The notes under the pieces were generated by a model. That model saw only the letters and a program-made list of their open reading frames with translations, searched no databases and had not been told where the DNA came from. The translations under genes and the position numbers were made by a program. Of a stretch of 64,000 nt of DNA, positions 16,770-25,560 are shown one piece after another (within the stretch, counting starts at the first letter, position 1; every line of letters begins with the position of its first letter). This DNA is from Parvularcula sp964556115 (GTDB taxonomy: Bacteria > Pseudomonadota > Alphaproteobacteria > Caulobacterales > Parvularculaceae). Where the stretch lies: assembly GCA_964556115.1 (NCBI GenBank), contig CAZKVC010000006.1, positions 133,114 to 197,113 of the forward strand. Direction: 5' to 3'.

Positions 16770-16845
16770 GAAGTGCCTCCAGAGTTGTTCTAGCAGGTTG
16801 AGCGCGGTTCACCGTCCCGGCGCAAGGGCCGGATGTAGCGGCCGG

Positions 16846-18216
16846 TCAGTGCTTGCGCTTGGCCCGGTCGGCATAGGGGTTGTCCCCGGCCCTCAGGAAC
16901 ACCCGAACGGGCGTGCCTTCGAGGCCGAAGCTCTCGCGGATCGAATTGACGAGGTAGCGCCGGTAGCTTTCCGGCACCTCGTTCGCGCGCTGGCATTTGA
17001 CGATGACGGTGGGCGGGCGCGTCTTGATCTGCGCGGCGTAGCGCATCTTGATCCGCCGTCCCGCAACAGCCGGCGGCGGGTGGTGGGCGACCACCCCTTC
17101 GAGCCAGCGGTTGAGTTCGGAAGTCTTCACCTTCGCGTTCCAGTCGCGATAAGCTTCGACGATGGCAGGCATCAGCTTGTCCGTATGCCGCCCGGTCAGG
17201 GCTGAAAGGAAGACGACCCGGACGCCGCCGAATTGCGGCATCTTCTGCAGGGCGTCGAGGCGAAGCTCCTTCGCGGCGCGGTCGGTGTCCTCGACAAGGT
17301 CCCACTTGTTGACCACCACGACCGCGGCGCGACCCTCGTAAGCGATGAAGTCAGCGATCTGAAGGTCCTGCTTCTCGAAGGGCATGGTCGCGTCGATGAC
17401 GAGGACAGTGACTTCCGAGAAACGGACAGCGCGTAACGTGTCCCCTACGGACAGCTTCTCGAGCTTTTCGACGACCCTCGCCTTCTTGCGCATGCCGGCG
17501 GTGTCCCAAAGGGCCACCGGCCAGTCCCGCTCACCGTCGTTCCAGACCCAGTCGACGGAGATCGAGTCCCTGGTGATCCCCGCTTCGGGCCCGGTCAGCA
17601 GGCGCTCTTCGGCGAGGAGTTTGTTGATCAGGGTCGACTTGCCCGCATTCGGCCGTCCGACGATCGCCACACGGAGAGGTTTGACCTCCGCTTCTTCCTC
17701 GATGTCGTTGTCCGGGTCGATGCCGAAGCGTTCCACCGTCTCGGCCATCGCCTGGTAGAGATCGGCCATGCCCTCGCCGTGCTCCGCGGAGATCGCGACG
17801 GGTTCGCCAAGGCCGAGTTCATAGGCCTCATAGGCGCCCTCTTCGCCGCGTCCTTCGGTCTTGTTCGCGACCAGGACCACCGGGGTGGGCGAGGCACGGA
17901 GAATGTCCGCAAGGTTGCGGTCCTGGGCGGTCAGACCAGAGCGGGCGTCGACCATGAAGAAGGCGATATCCGCCTCGGCCACCGCCCGCTCGGTCCCCGC
18001 CCGCATCCGCGCCTGGAGGGAGCCGTCGGCAGCATCCTCCAGCCCGGCCGTATCCATCAGCCGGACATCGAAATCGCCGAGCTGGATATCGAGGTCACGC
18101 CGGTCGCGGGTCACGCCCGGCTGGTCGTCCACGATCGCCAGCTTGCGCCCGGCGAGCCGGTTGAAGAGCGTTGATTTGCCCACATTGGGGCGGCCTATGA
18201 TGGCAAGTTTCAGCAT
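16846..18216 (-). CDS. der: Ribosome biogenesis GTPase Der (EngA)
   Basis: Essential 50S-subunit assembly factor with two tandem GTPase domains and a KH-like C-terminal domain. The 456-aa protein has G1 motifs GRPNVGKST (8-16) and GRPNAGKST (about 191-199), with DTAG elements after each and NKTEG and NKWD as the two G4 motifs. The C-terminal part has RRIKMRYAAQIKTRPP. I start it at the ATG 18216 (MLKLAIIGRPN), as usual for the family. The frame continues 30 nt upstream to a non-ATG codon. The C-terminus ends in KRKH, as often seen. Confidence 0.95.
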   Translation of the reverse strand: MLKLAIIGRPNVGKSTLFNRLAGRKLAIVDDQPGVTRDRRDLDIQLGDFDVRLMDTAGLEDAADGSLQARMRAGTERAVAEADIAFFMVDARSGLTAQDRNLADILRASPTPVVLVANKTEGRGEEGAYEAYELGLGEPVAISAEHGEGMADLYQAMAETVERFGIDPDNDIEEEAEVKPLRVAIVGRPNAGKSTLINKLLAEERLLTGPEAGITRDSISVDWVWNDGERDWPVALWDTAGMRKKARVVEKLEKLSVGDTLRAVRFSEVTVLVIDATMPFEKQDLQIADFIAYEGRAAVVVVNKWDLVEDTDRAAKELRLDALQKMPQFGGVRVVFLSALTGRHTDKLMPAIVEAYRDWNAKVKTSELNRWLEGVVAHHPPPAVAGRRIKMRYAAQIKTRPPTVIVKCQRANEVPESYRRYLVNSIRESFGLEGTPVRVFLRAGDNPYADRAKRKH

Positions 18217-18297
18217 AACGGCGCCCGCTAGCAGAAGCGGAGGCACCTGTCATGCGGCATGCCGGTGCGCCCTGTCAGCCTCAGAGCTGCCGATGCA

Positions 18298-19329
18298 CTA
18301 GAGGCTTGCGGCCCAAGCGACGAAAGCATCGTCGAGCCGTTCGACACTCCGCGGCATGCCGAAGCGGCGCCCCTCTTCCTTCAGGAAGCTATCCATGCTG
18401 CCGCCTTCCTTGAGGTGGGCGGTTGCTGCAGGAAGGAAACCCGGCTCTGCTTCGGCGCTGAGGAAGTCGATGAACCCCCGCGCTTGAGCGTAAAAATCAG
18501 CTGCGCCGGTGATATCGATCCCCTGCTCTTTCAGCTTCTTGCTGGAGATGAGGCGCACAGCACCTGTCCTGGGGATGGCGCCGCTTTCAATATCGCGGTT
18601 CAGCATGTCCTTCGTCTTGGCGAAGACGGGATGCTCCATCACGAACCACTCCTTGAGCGGTGTGAGGCCGCCCTCCCCGGCCAGCCTGGCGAACGCCTTC
18701 CGGCGCCTCGACGTCAGCTCTTCGCCTTCTGCAAGAACGGCGGCTGCTTCGTCGAGCCAGTCCGGCGCGCCGCCGGCATAGACTTTGAGACCGTCGCCGG
18801 GAGCAGGCCAGAACGCGGTCATGAAAAGCTGATGGGCGATCTCATGGCGAAGCGGCTTGCTTCGGGCGACTGTCTTGCTGGCGCCGGGCAATTGCGCCGC
18901 CGCCTGCGCCATCGCGCCTTCCAAGGCCTGATCGAACATCGGCGTGCCTTCGGGAATGCCGGAGGCCTTCATCTGTTCGACGATCTGGGCACGGACACTC
19001 TCGAGGAGTTTGGGGTCCGGGCCGTCGCCTTTGCCAATGTCGAAGTTCCACGGGAGCGTGAAGGCGATGTCGCCCGTATCCTGCCCCGGGGCGGCGCGCA
19101 TATCGACGATGGCACCCCGCGGGGCCTCCTTGCCGAAGGTCTCTTCGAAGGCTCCGGCAGCCGCCCTGAACTCGCGGTCGGCTTCGAGGCTCGCTTCCTC
19201 GTCAGGGGCGACTGCTACGCCCCAGTCGAAAGCATAGATCTCGAAATCCCTGTCCTGCAGCGCCATCGCGCCTGCGACCGACAACGCCATTACACCCAAA
19301 AGCACGCTCCGCCCCCTAATCGTAGCCAT
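18298..19329 (-). CDS. Secreted HExxH metallopeptidase candidate (gluzincin/peptidase-MA-like)
   Basis: I do not recognise a named family for this 343-aa protein. Residues 1-23 form a signal peptide (basic start, hydrophobic core, AMA cleavage region). It carries HEIAH at 162-166 and, 28 residues later, WLDEAAAVLAEG with Glu194. That matches the HExxH...E zinc site of gluzincins such as peptidase-MA/DUF1570 relatives. It would then act as a periplasmic or cell-envelope peptidase. The segment at 40-155 has no obvious homology. It stands alone between der and the Mrp operon with its own ATG. Zinc binding and peptidase activity are inferred only from motif spacing. Confidence 0.6.
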   Translation of the reverse strand: MATIRGRSVLLGVMALSVAGAMALQDRDFEIYAFDWGVAVAPDEEASLEADREFRAAAGAFEETFGKEAPRGAIVDMRAAPGQDTGDIAFTLPWNFDIGKGDGPDPKLLESVRAQIVEQMKASGIPEGTPMFDQALEGAMAQAAAQLPGASKTVARSKPLRHEIAHQLFMTAFWPAPGDGLKVYAGGAPDWLDEAAAVLAEGEELTSRRRKAFARLAGEGGLTPLKEWFVMEHPVFAKTKDMLNRDIESGAIPRTGAVRLISSKKLKEQGIDITGAADFYAQARGFIDFLSAEAEPGFLPAATAHLKEGGSMDSFLKEEGRRFGMPRSVERLDDAFVAWAASL

Positions 19330-19376
19330 CTAAGCATTACAACCGTAGTTCAAAGCGGTGATGCTGTGAGTGACAA

Positions 19377-21140
19377 TCAGTTCATGAAGACGGAAATCAG
19401 CGCCGCCGCGAGGACCATGGCTGTGGTGAGGGCGGAGAGACCGACCGTCCAGGGGCGCGAGACGGTGCCGGCCGGGCCGAACCAGACACTGAAGCGCTGG
19501 AGGACCTTCGCATCCCCGTCGCGGATGCCGCCCCAGACCATGTGCCAGAGGCCTGCGGTCCCGCGCACCGTCCGCATCAGGAGCACCCTGCCCGGCACGC
19601 GCCAGAACCAGTCGACGTCGAGATTGGTCGAGCGCACCTCGTCCGGGTAAAGCTTGAACCGCACGAGCAGCATGAAGGCGAGGATCGCGAACAGCAGGAG
19701 CTGCATCTGCGTCGCCACATGCTCGAAGGTGTAGGCGTGATAGTCGGTCTCGTAAGGCAGGAGCTGATAGAGGATCGGCGGGTAGAAGCCGACGGCGAGG
19801 CACAGGACCGCCGCAATGCCCATGGCGATCAGCATCGGCCGGGGCGCCTCTTCGGGGCGCGGCTGGCCGGTGATCGACGGCGCGAAGCGGTCATGGGCGA
19901 AGAAGGCGAAATACGGGATCTTGATGCCCGAGTGCTCCAGCACACCGGCGGAAGCGAAAAGCAGGACCAGATAGGCGAACAGCATGTGCGCTTCGGCGGC
20001 GGCGAGGGTGATCATCGACTTGGCAACGAAGCCCGAGAAGAGCGGGAAGGCCGAGATCGAGGCCGCGCCGATGATGGTGAAGGTCGTGGTCAGCGGCATG
20101 GACTTGTGAAGGCCGCCGAGCTCCGTCGCCTTGGCGGTCCCCACACGCACGAGCACCGCGCCCATGCCCATGAAGAGAAGCGCCTTGTAGATGATGTGGA
20201 CGAAGGCGTGCCCTGCCGCGCCGTTGATCGCGAGGGGCGTGCCGATGCCGATGGCGCAGACCATGAAGCCGAGCTGGTTGTTCAGCGAATAGCTGAGCAC
20301 CTTGCGAAGATCGTTCTCGATCAGTGCGAAGAAGACCGGGAAGGCCGTCATCACGCAGCCGATGGGGATGAGGATGTCCGTCCCCGCGAACCCCCTGGCA
20401 AGGGTGTAGATTGCGAGCTTGGTGGTGAATGCGGAGAGCAGCACCGCGCCCACCGCGCTGGCCTTCGGGTAGCTGTCCTGAAGCCAGGTATGGAGGAGCG
20501 GGAACGCCGCCTTGATACCGAAAGCGAAAAGGATGAGCGCGGCCACCGGATCGACCCCGGCCTCGCCGACGAGCTCGAAAGCGCCGAACTCTGAACTGCC
20601 GCCGCGGTTCAGGTGCAGGACGATCCCGCCGAGGAGGCAGAGCCCCGAGAGGACCTGCACCACGAGGTAGCGCATGCCTGCCTTGAACGCGGCGTGCCCG
20701 CCGCCTGACCAGACGATGAAGACCGAGGAGATCGCCGCGATCTCCCAGAAGGCGAACAGGGTCAGTAGGTCCCCCGCCAAGGCGCCGCCGATGGCGGAGC
20801 CGGCATAGATGAGGCCCATCGACGCCTCGGTCCGGGTGGCGTGGGACCATCCGTAGACGACGTTGATGAAGGCCGCGACGTGGAAGATCGTGGCAAAGAT
20901 CACCGACAGCTTGTCGAGCCTCAAGGCAATGAACTCGTAGCCGAGCACGGTCTCGATGCCGTAATATTGCGGGTTCTCCATCGGCCCGACGCCGAGGGAG
21001 AAAAGCTGCAGGACGCCGAGGGCGACGCCGATCAGGCCGATGACGCCGCGGGCTGTCGCGCTCGAAGGGATCGCGGCGAGGAGACCCGCAACCGCGAGGA
21101 TGATGGCGGGGTTGAGGTCAGCAGGCAGAAAGGGGATCAC
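19377..21140 (-). CDS. Mrp-type antiporter subunit D-like protein (third copy, long form)
   Basis: Polytopic inner-membrane protein of the NuoL/M/N-MrpA/D proton-pumping family, 587 aa. The conserved core contains LIYAGSAIGGALAGDLLTLFAFWEIAAISS, PLLHTWLQDSYPKASAVGAVLLSAFTTKLAIYTLARG and the LSYSLNNQLGFM segment, with membrane-embedded Glu and Lys residues. It is longer than MrpD (about 500 aa) because of a C-terminal extension with two or three additional helices. It is the last gene of the ten-gene operon and overlaps the 117-aa gene by 4 nt. It may be the functional counterpart of the pump half of MrpA, but no NuoL-type lateral helix is certain. Confidence 0.85.
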   Translation of the reverse strand: MIPFLPADLNPAIILAVAGLLAAIPSSATARGVIGLIGVALGVLQLFSLGVGPMENPQYYGIETVLGYEFIALRLDKLSVIFATIFHVAAFINVVYGWSHATRTEASMGLIYAGSAIGGALAGDLLTLFAFWEIAAISSVFIVWSGGGHAAFKAGMRYLVVQVLSGLCLLGGIVLHLNRGGSSEFGAFELVGEAGVDPVAALILFAFGIKAAFPLLHTWLQDSYPKASAVGAVLLSAFTTKLAIYTLARGFAGTDILIPIGCVMTAFPVFFALIENDLRKVLSYSLNNQLGFMVCAIGIGTPLAINGAAGHAFVHIIYKALLFMGMGAVLVRVGTAKATELGGLHKSMPLTTTFTIIGAASISAFPLFSGFVAKSMITLAAAEAHMLFAYLVLLFASAGVLEHSGIKIPYFAFFAHDRFAPSITGQPRPEEAPRPMLIAMGIAAVLCLAVGFYPPILYQLLPYETDYHAYTFEHVATQMQLLLFAILAFMLLVRFKLYPDEVRSTNLDVDWFWRVPGRVLLMRTVRGTAGLWHMVWGGIRDGDAKVLQRFSVWFGPAGTVSRPWTVGLSALTTAMVLAAALISVFMN

Positions 21141-21490
21141 CGGCTCTCTCCCATATCGATGTCATCGACACTGACGCTCTCGTCGCCGCCGATATGCGGA
21201 TGGCGCGCCTCGTCCCCGTCGTAATAGCCTTCCTCGCGCATCAGGATCTTGCGCAGATGCTGACCGGCCAGGACGATGAAGGCGAAGCTGACAAAGCCCA
21301 CGACGCCGTAGAAGACCGGGAACTGATCGATCGTGAAATGCGGGTGGGTCTTGTGCAGCATCGCCAGCACCACATTCATCCCTGCGAAGAAGAGGCAGAG
21401 CGCGGGGACGAGGATCCAGATCAGCTTCAAGGTGCCGGGGCGCTCGAAGACCGAGCGCTCATCGGGACGGATTTCGGGATGATCGCTCAC
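21137..21490 (-). CDS. Small two-helix membrane protein of the Mrp operon
   Basis: 117-aa protein I cannot assign to a named family. A hydrophilic N-terminus (1-22) is followed by helix 1 (about 23-45, LIWILVPALCLFFAGMNVVLAML) and a short His-containing loop (HKTHPHF). Helix 2 (about 58-80) and an acidic, His-containing C-terminal tail follow. It overlaps both flanking D-like subunit genes by 4 nt, so it is translated with them and is probably an accessory subunit of the same membrane complex. Confidence 0.75.
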   Translation of the reverse strand: MSDHPEIRPDERSVFERPGTLKLIWILVPALCLFFAGMNVVLAMLHKTHPHFTIDQFPVFYGVVGFVSFAFIVLAGQHLRKILMREEGYYDGDEARHPHIGGDESVSVDDIDMGESR

Positions 21491-22977
21491 AGACCCTCCA
21501 CCAGTGGTTCGAGATAGGCGATGAGATCACCCATCAGGAAGAAGAGAATGACCGTACCGATGGCGGTCAGCCATGCCGGTACGACACAGAAGAGCGGCGC
21601 TTCGGCGATGTCGCCGGAGCCCCGCGCCGGGCCGGGATCCATGAAGCCGCGAATAGCGGGGGTCAGCAGGTAGACGATGTTCATCAGGCTCGAAAGGATC
21701 AGGATCGCGATCAGGACGAGGTCGCCGGTCTGCGCCGAGCCGAGCATGAGGAGGAACTTCGGCCAGGTCCCCGCCATCGGAGGCAGGCCGATGATCGAAC
21801 ACGCGCCGATGATATAGGCGATGAAGGTCCACGGCATCCGCCGCCCCAGGCCGCGCATGTCGGAGATGTATTTCAGGTGATGCGCCGTGGCGATCGCGCC
21901 TGCGCACATGAAAAGGGTCATCTTGCCAAGCGCGTGGGCCGCGATCTGCGTACCGCCGCCCAGGATGCCGTAGCGCGTCGCCAGCATCGCGCCGAGGGTG
22001 ACATAGCTGAGCTGGCTGACGGTGGAATAGGCGAGCCGGGCCTTGAGATTGTCCTGGGTCATCGCGATCGCCGAAGCGATGAGGATCGACGCCGCCGCAA
22101 CCCAGATGATGATGTCGGAGATGACGTGCGCGCCGAGCTCCTGCGCGCCAAGGGTGTAGAGCGCGATCTTCAGGACACCGAAGACCCCTGCCTTCACCAC
22201 CGCCACGGCGTGGAGGAATGCCGAAACCGGCGTCGGTGCGACCATGGCATTGGGCAGCCAGGGGTGGAAAGGCATCAGTGCCGCCTTCGCCGTGCCCCAG
22301 ACGAAAAGCGCCGTCAGGATCGCGAAGACGAGCGGCATGTTGCGCGCCACATCGCCGAGGATGCCGCCCAGCACGAAATCGGTCGTCCCTGCCAGGATGT
22401 AGGTCCAGATCACCGCCGGCAGCAGAAGTCCGATCGAGGTGCCCATGAGGATGCCGAGATAGACACGGCCCCCCGCCCTTGCCGCCTCGTCACGCTCATG
22501 CGTCACCAACGGGAAGGTCGAGATCGTCAGCGCCTCGTAGAACAGGAAGAAGGTCAGGAGATTGGCGCCGTAGGCGATGCCGATCGCCGCGGAGATCGCA
22601 ACGCAGAAAGCCATGTAGAACCGGGTCTGCGACCCGGCCTTGTGACCCCGCATATAGCCGATCGAATAGCAGGTGTTCACCACCCAGAGGCCGGACGCGA
22701 TCAGCGCGAAGAGCGCGCCCAGCGGCTCGACCCGGAACGCGACCGAAAGGCCCGGCAGCATCTCGACGAGCTCGAAGGCCGGGCGCTCGCCCTGGCCCAC
22801 CGCCATGAAGATCGTCAGGGTGCAGTAAAGGGTGACGAGCCCTGCCGTGATGCTCGACGCTTCGCGCAGGTTCGGCGCGCGGTCGAGGCTGGCGACGAAG
22901 ACGAGCCCGACGAGGGGCGCGAGCATGGCGACGATCATCGCGAACTCGAGAGGAAGGAGTGCGAAGAGACCCGCCAT
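21487..22977 (-). CDS. Mrp-type antiporter subunit D-like protein (second copy)
   Basis: 496-aa polytopic membrane protein of the proton-conducting NADH dehydrogenase/antiporter family. It shows the core region with FFLFYEALTISTFPLV (transmembrane Glu), KAALMPFHPWLPNAMVAPTPVSAFLHAVAVVKAGVF (helix with Lys and the broken-helix region) and LAYSTVSQLSYVTLGAML. These fit the NuoM/MrpD group with about 14 helices. Its gene overlaps the preceding D-like gene by one base and the 117-aa gene by 4 nt. It differs clearly from the first copy, so it is not a recent tandem duplicate. Confidence 0.88.
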   Translation of the reverse strand: MAGLFALLPLEFAMIVAMLAPLVGLVFVASLDRAPNLREASSITAGLVTLYCTLTIFMAVGQGERPAFELVEMLPGLSVAFRVEPLGALFALIASGLWVVNTCYSIGYMRGHKAGSQTRFYMAFCVAISAAIGIAYGANLLTFFLFYEALTISTFPLVTHERDEAARAGGRVYLGILMGTSIGLLLPAVIWTYILAGTTDFVLGGILGDVARNMPLVFAILTALFVWGTAKAALMPFHPWLPNAMVAPTPVSAFLHAVAVVKAGVFGVLKIALYTLGAQELGAHVISDIIIWVAAASILIASAIAMTQDNLKARLAYSTVSQLSYVTLGAMLATRYGILGGGTQIAAHALGKMTLFMCAGAIATAHHLKYISDMRGLGRRMPWTFIAYIIGACSIIGLPPMAGTWPKFLLMLGSAQTGDLVLIAILILSSLMNIVYLLTPAIRGFMDPGPARGSGDIAEAPLFCVVPAWLTAIGTVILFFLMGDLIAYLEPLVEGL

Positions 22978-24482
22978 CAGTACGCCCCCCCGAACCCGAG
23001 GCCCGTATCGAGAAGGCCCTCCGCCGCGCCGCTGGCCATCTCGACCAGCCAGTCGGCGTTGATCCCGAGATAGAGGTTGAGGAAGGCCGCCGTCAGCATG
23101 GGGATCAGCATGGCAAGCGGCACCTTCTTGACGGTCTTCCGGTCAGGCTCCTCGAGGAGCATGGTCCAGGCGATGCGCCCCACATAGGCGACCGCGAGAA
23201 GCGACGAGGCCACGATCATCAGGACGATGACGAGGCTCGGCACGGCCAGCACGCTGTCATAGGCCGCGGCGATCAGCACCCATTTGGAGATGAACCCGCC
23301 CGTCAGCGGAACGCCGATGAGCGACAGCCCGCCGATCAGAAGAACGCCGGTGGTCACGGGCATCAGCTTGCCGAGGCCCTTATAGGCTGCCAGCCGGTGC
23401 GAGCCGACCGCATAGAAGACAGCGCCGACAGCTAGGAACAGTGCCGACTTCATGACCGCGTGGTTCACCACGTGGACCAGCGCGGCGGCGACCCCCGCAG
23501 TGGTCGCAAAGCTGATGCCGAGGAGCATGTAGCCGATCTGCGCCACCGAGCTGAACGCGAGGATCATCTTCACATCGGCCCGGAAGACCGCGATCAGGCT
23601 CGCGACCACCATCCCTGCCAGGCCGAGCACCAGGAAGAAATCGAGCGCGACTTCGGCGAAGCTGAAGCCGAAGCCGAAGACGGTGAAGAGGAAGCGCAGC
23701 ATCGCGTAGATCGCGACCTTGGTGGAGGTGGAGGCGAGGAACGCCGTCACCGCCGAAGGCGCGAAAGTGTAGGCCGCAGGCAGCCAGCGGTGCAGCGGGA
23801 ACATGGCGAGCTTGAGGCCGAGCCCGGTGAAGATGAAGGCATAGCCCGCGCGCACGACCTTGCCGTCGACCCCCTGCAACCGGTCGTGAATGTCGACCAT
23901 GTTGAGGGTGCCGGTGACCTGGTAGAGAAGCCCCAGGCCAATGACGAAGAAGGTCGCACCGATCGTCCCGAGCACCAGATAGGTGAAGGCCGCCGTCAGG
24001 GCCCGCCGGTCACGCTTCGCGCCGAGTGCCACGAGGGTGTAGGTCGAGAGCGAGCTGATCTCAAGAAAGACGAAGACGTTGAAGGCGTCGCCCGTCGCGA
24101 CCACCCCCATGAGCCCCGAAAAGCAGACAAGGAACATCGCGAAGAAGGCGCTGGTCTGTGAGGGAACGATCTCCTCCCGCGCGCTTTCGATCGCGTAGGG
24201 AAAGGTCAGCGACGCCATCAGCGCGACCAGCGCCATCACCATCGCGCCTGCAAGGTCCACCCGGTAGACGATGCCGAGCGGGCTCGCCCAGCCGCCAAGC
24301 GCATATTCCACCGTGCCGATGTCGATGACGGTGAGAAGCAGACTGACGGCAAAGGCAAGGGTCAGCCACGTCACCGCGGTCGCGAAGCTCCCCGCCAGCC
24401 GCGAATTGGGCAGCAGCAGGCAGATCGGCGCGGTGAAAAGCGGCACCAGAACCGGAAGGACAGGAAGGTCGTCGAGCAACAT
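22977..24482 (-). CDS. mnhD: Na+/H+ antiporter subunit D (MnhD/MrpD)
   Basis: 501-aa MrpD-type subunit that directly follows the C subunit, as in standard mrp operons. Diagnostic parts are GLMGVVATGDAFNVFVFLEISSLSTYTLVALG with the helix-5 Glu, KLAMFPLHRWLPAAYTFAPSAVTAFLASTSTKVAIYAMLRF, and LAFSSVAQIGYMLLG. The protein lies in the inner membrane and exchanges protons for Na+ or K+ as part of the hetero-oligomer. Junctions on both sides share a single base (TGATG-type overlap), indicating coupled translation. Confidence 0.92.
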   Translation of the reverse strand: MLLDDLPVLPVLVPLFTAPICLLLPNSRLAGSFATAVTWLTLAFAVSLLLTVIDIGTVEYALGGWASPLGIVYRVDLAGAMVMALVALMASLTFPYAIESAREEIVPSQTSAFFAMFLVCFSGLMGVVATGDAFNVFVFLEISSLSTYTLVALGAKRDRRALTAAFTYLVLGTIGATFFVIGLGLLYQVTGTLNMVDIHDRLQGVDGKVVRAGYAFIFTGLGLKLAMFPLHRWLPAAYTFAPSAVTAFLASTSTKVAIYAMLRFLFTVFGFGFSFAEVALDFFLVLGLAGMVVASLIAVFRADVKMILAFSSVAQIGYMLLGISFATTAGVAAALVHVVNHAVMKSALFLAVGAVFYAVGSHRLAAYKGLGKLMPVTTGVLLIGGLSLIGVPLTGGFISKWVLIAAAYDSVLAVPSLVIVLMIVASSLLAVAYVGRIAWTMLLEEPDRKTVKKVPLAMLIPMLTAAFLNLYLGINADWLVEMASGAAEGLLDTGLGFGGAY

Positions 24483-25120
24483 CAGCGCACGGCCTCAAGA
24501 TTTTCTTCGGCATCGTCCATGCCGACAAGATCATCCTCTTCGACCGTGCCGTAGGCTTCGCGGATACGCACGGCGAGGGACAGGCCGACGGCCGTGGTCG
24601 CCACGCCCACGACGATCGCGGTCAGGATGAGAACGTGAGGAAGAGGGTTCGAATAGATGATTTCGGCGGCGTGGCCTGCCGCATCATGGCTCGCGCCGGT
24701 CTCGATCGGCGGTGCGACATGGTTGTCGAGATGGCCCGAGCCATCGGCGGTCAGGGGCAGGTCGTGGGCTTCGCCCGCATGAAGCGCCGCGTCGCCCTTC
24801 GCGCCGTAGCCCTCTTCGAGATGGCCCGCCGCGCGGTCCGTATAAAAACCCACCGGGGCTTCCGAGGTGCTGCCATGGGTGGCTTCTCCCCCATGGCCCT
24901 CGCCATGCCCTTCAGCGCCCTTCTCCTCGATCAGGATCGGTGCGGTGCCGCCGATCACCTTGCTCACGGTGATGTAGAAGATGAAGACCGAGGTCTGGAA
25001 CAGGTTGAGGCCGATCAGCGTCTTCACGAGATTGCCCCGCGAGAAGACGATATAGAGCCCTGTCATCATCAGCGCGATGACAATCCAGTAGTTGTAGCGT
25101 GCAAGGATGAATTCGAGCAT
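24482..25120 (-). CDS. mnhC: Na+/H+ antiporter subunit C with a long His-rich extracytoplasmic insert
   Basis: NuoK-like subunit, 212 aa against about 110-125 aa for ordinary MrpC. Helix 1 (about 8-27) and helix 2 (about 33-56) are normal, and helix 3 is the conserved NPLPHVLILTAIVVGVATTAVGLSLAVRI (158-186). Between them, residues 66-152 form an extra hydrophilic loop rich in Gly, Ala and acid residues with ten histidines (72, 76, 82, 100, 114, 119, 130, 134, 145, 150). Basic residues in the 1-2 loop (Arg28, Lys33) put that loop inside, so the insert should face the periplasm. An acidic C-terminal tail follows. Assignment as subunit C is firm. The role of the insert is unknown. Confidence 0.9.
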   Translation of the reverse strand: MLEFILARYNYWIVIALMMTGLYIVFSRGNLVKTLIGLNLFQTSVFIFYITVSKVIGGTAPILIEEKGAEGHGEGHGGEATHGSTSEAPVGFYTDRAAGHLEEGYGAKGDAALHAGEAHDLPLTADGSGHLDNHVAPPIETGASHDAAGHAAEIIYSNPLPHVLILTAIVVGVATTAVGLSLAVRIREAYGTVEEDDLVGMDDAEENLEAVR

Positions 25121-25560
25121 TACCAGGCGTCGTCCATCGGTTCCGGCTCCCGCCCGGCGAAGGCGTAGAAGATCTGAAGCATGGTCGCCGCCACCGCGAG
25201 ACCCACGCCAAGCTCCACCGCGATGATGCCGATATGCTGTCCGGCATGGTGGTGGCTGTCGGGCTGGATCACGTCATAGTCGAGGAAATTGCCGCCGAAC
25301 AGCATGGTATAGAGGCCCGTTCCGGCATAGATCAGCACACCGAGGGCCATGCCCACCGGCAGCCATTTCGGCGGGATAACCCGTTGGCACTGCTCCAGCC
25401 CGAAGCCGAGCGCGTGAAGGATGAACGCCGCGGCGAGGATCACCCCCGCCTGAAAGCCGCCGCCCGGTCCGTAATCACCGTGGAATTGCACGTAGAAGGC
25501 GAAGAGAAGGATCGGCGCGAACAGAAGCTTGATCGTCACACGCAGGATGAGGTGGCCCAT
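25120..25560 (-). CDS. mnhB: Na+/H+ antiporter subunit B (MnhB)
   Basis: 146-aa membrane protein with about four helices. It carries the MnhB signature GDYGPGGGFQAGVILAAAFIL (about 29-49) and a later HHAGQHIGIIAVELGVGLAVAATML. It is an obligatory small subunit of Mrp complexes and forms the interface to the MrpA C-terminal module. Its start overlaps the stop of the upstream MrpA-C-like gene by one base, and its stop overlaps the subunit C start by one base. Length and motif agree well with the family. Confidence 0.93.
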   Translation of the reverse strand: MGHLILRVTIKLLFAPILLFAFYVQFHGDYGPGGGFQAGVILAAAFILHALGFGLEQCQRVIPPKWLPVGMALGVLIYAGTGLYTMLFGGNFLDYDVIQPDSHHHAGQHIGIIAVELGVGLAVAATMLQIFYAFAGREPEPMDDAW

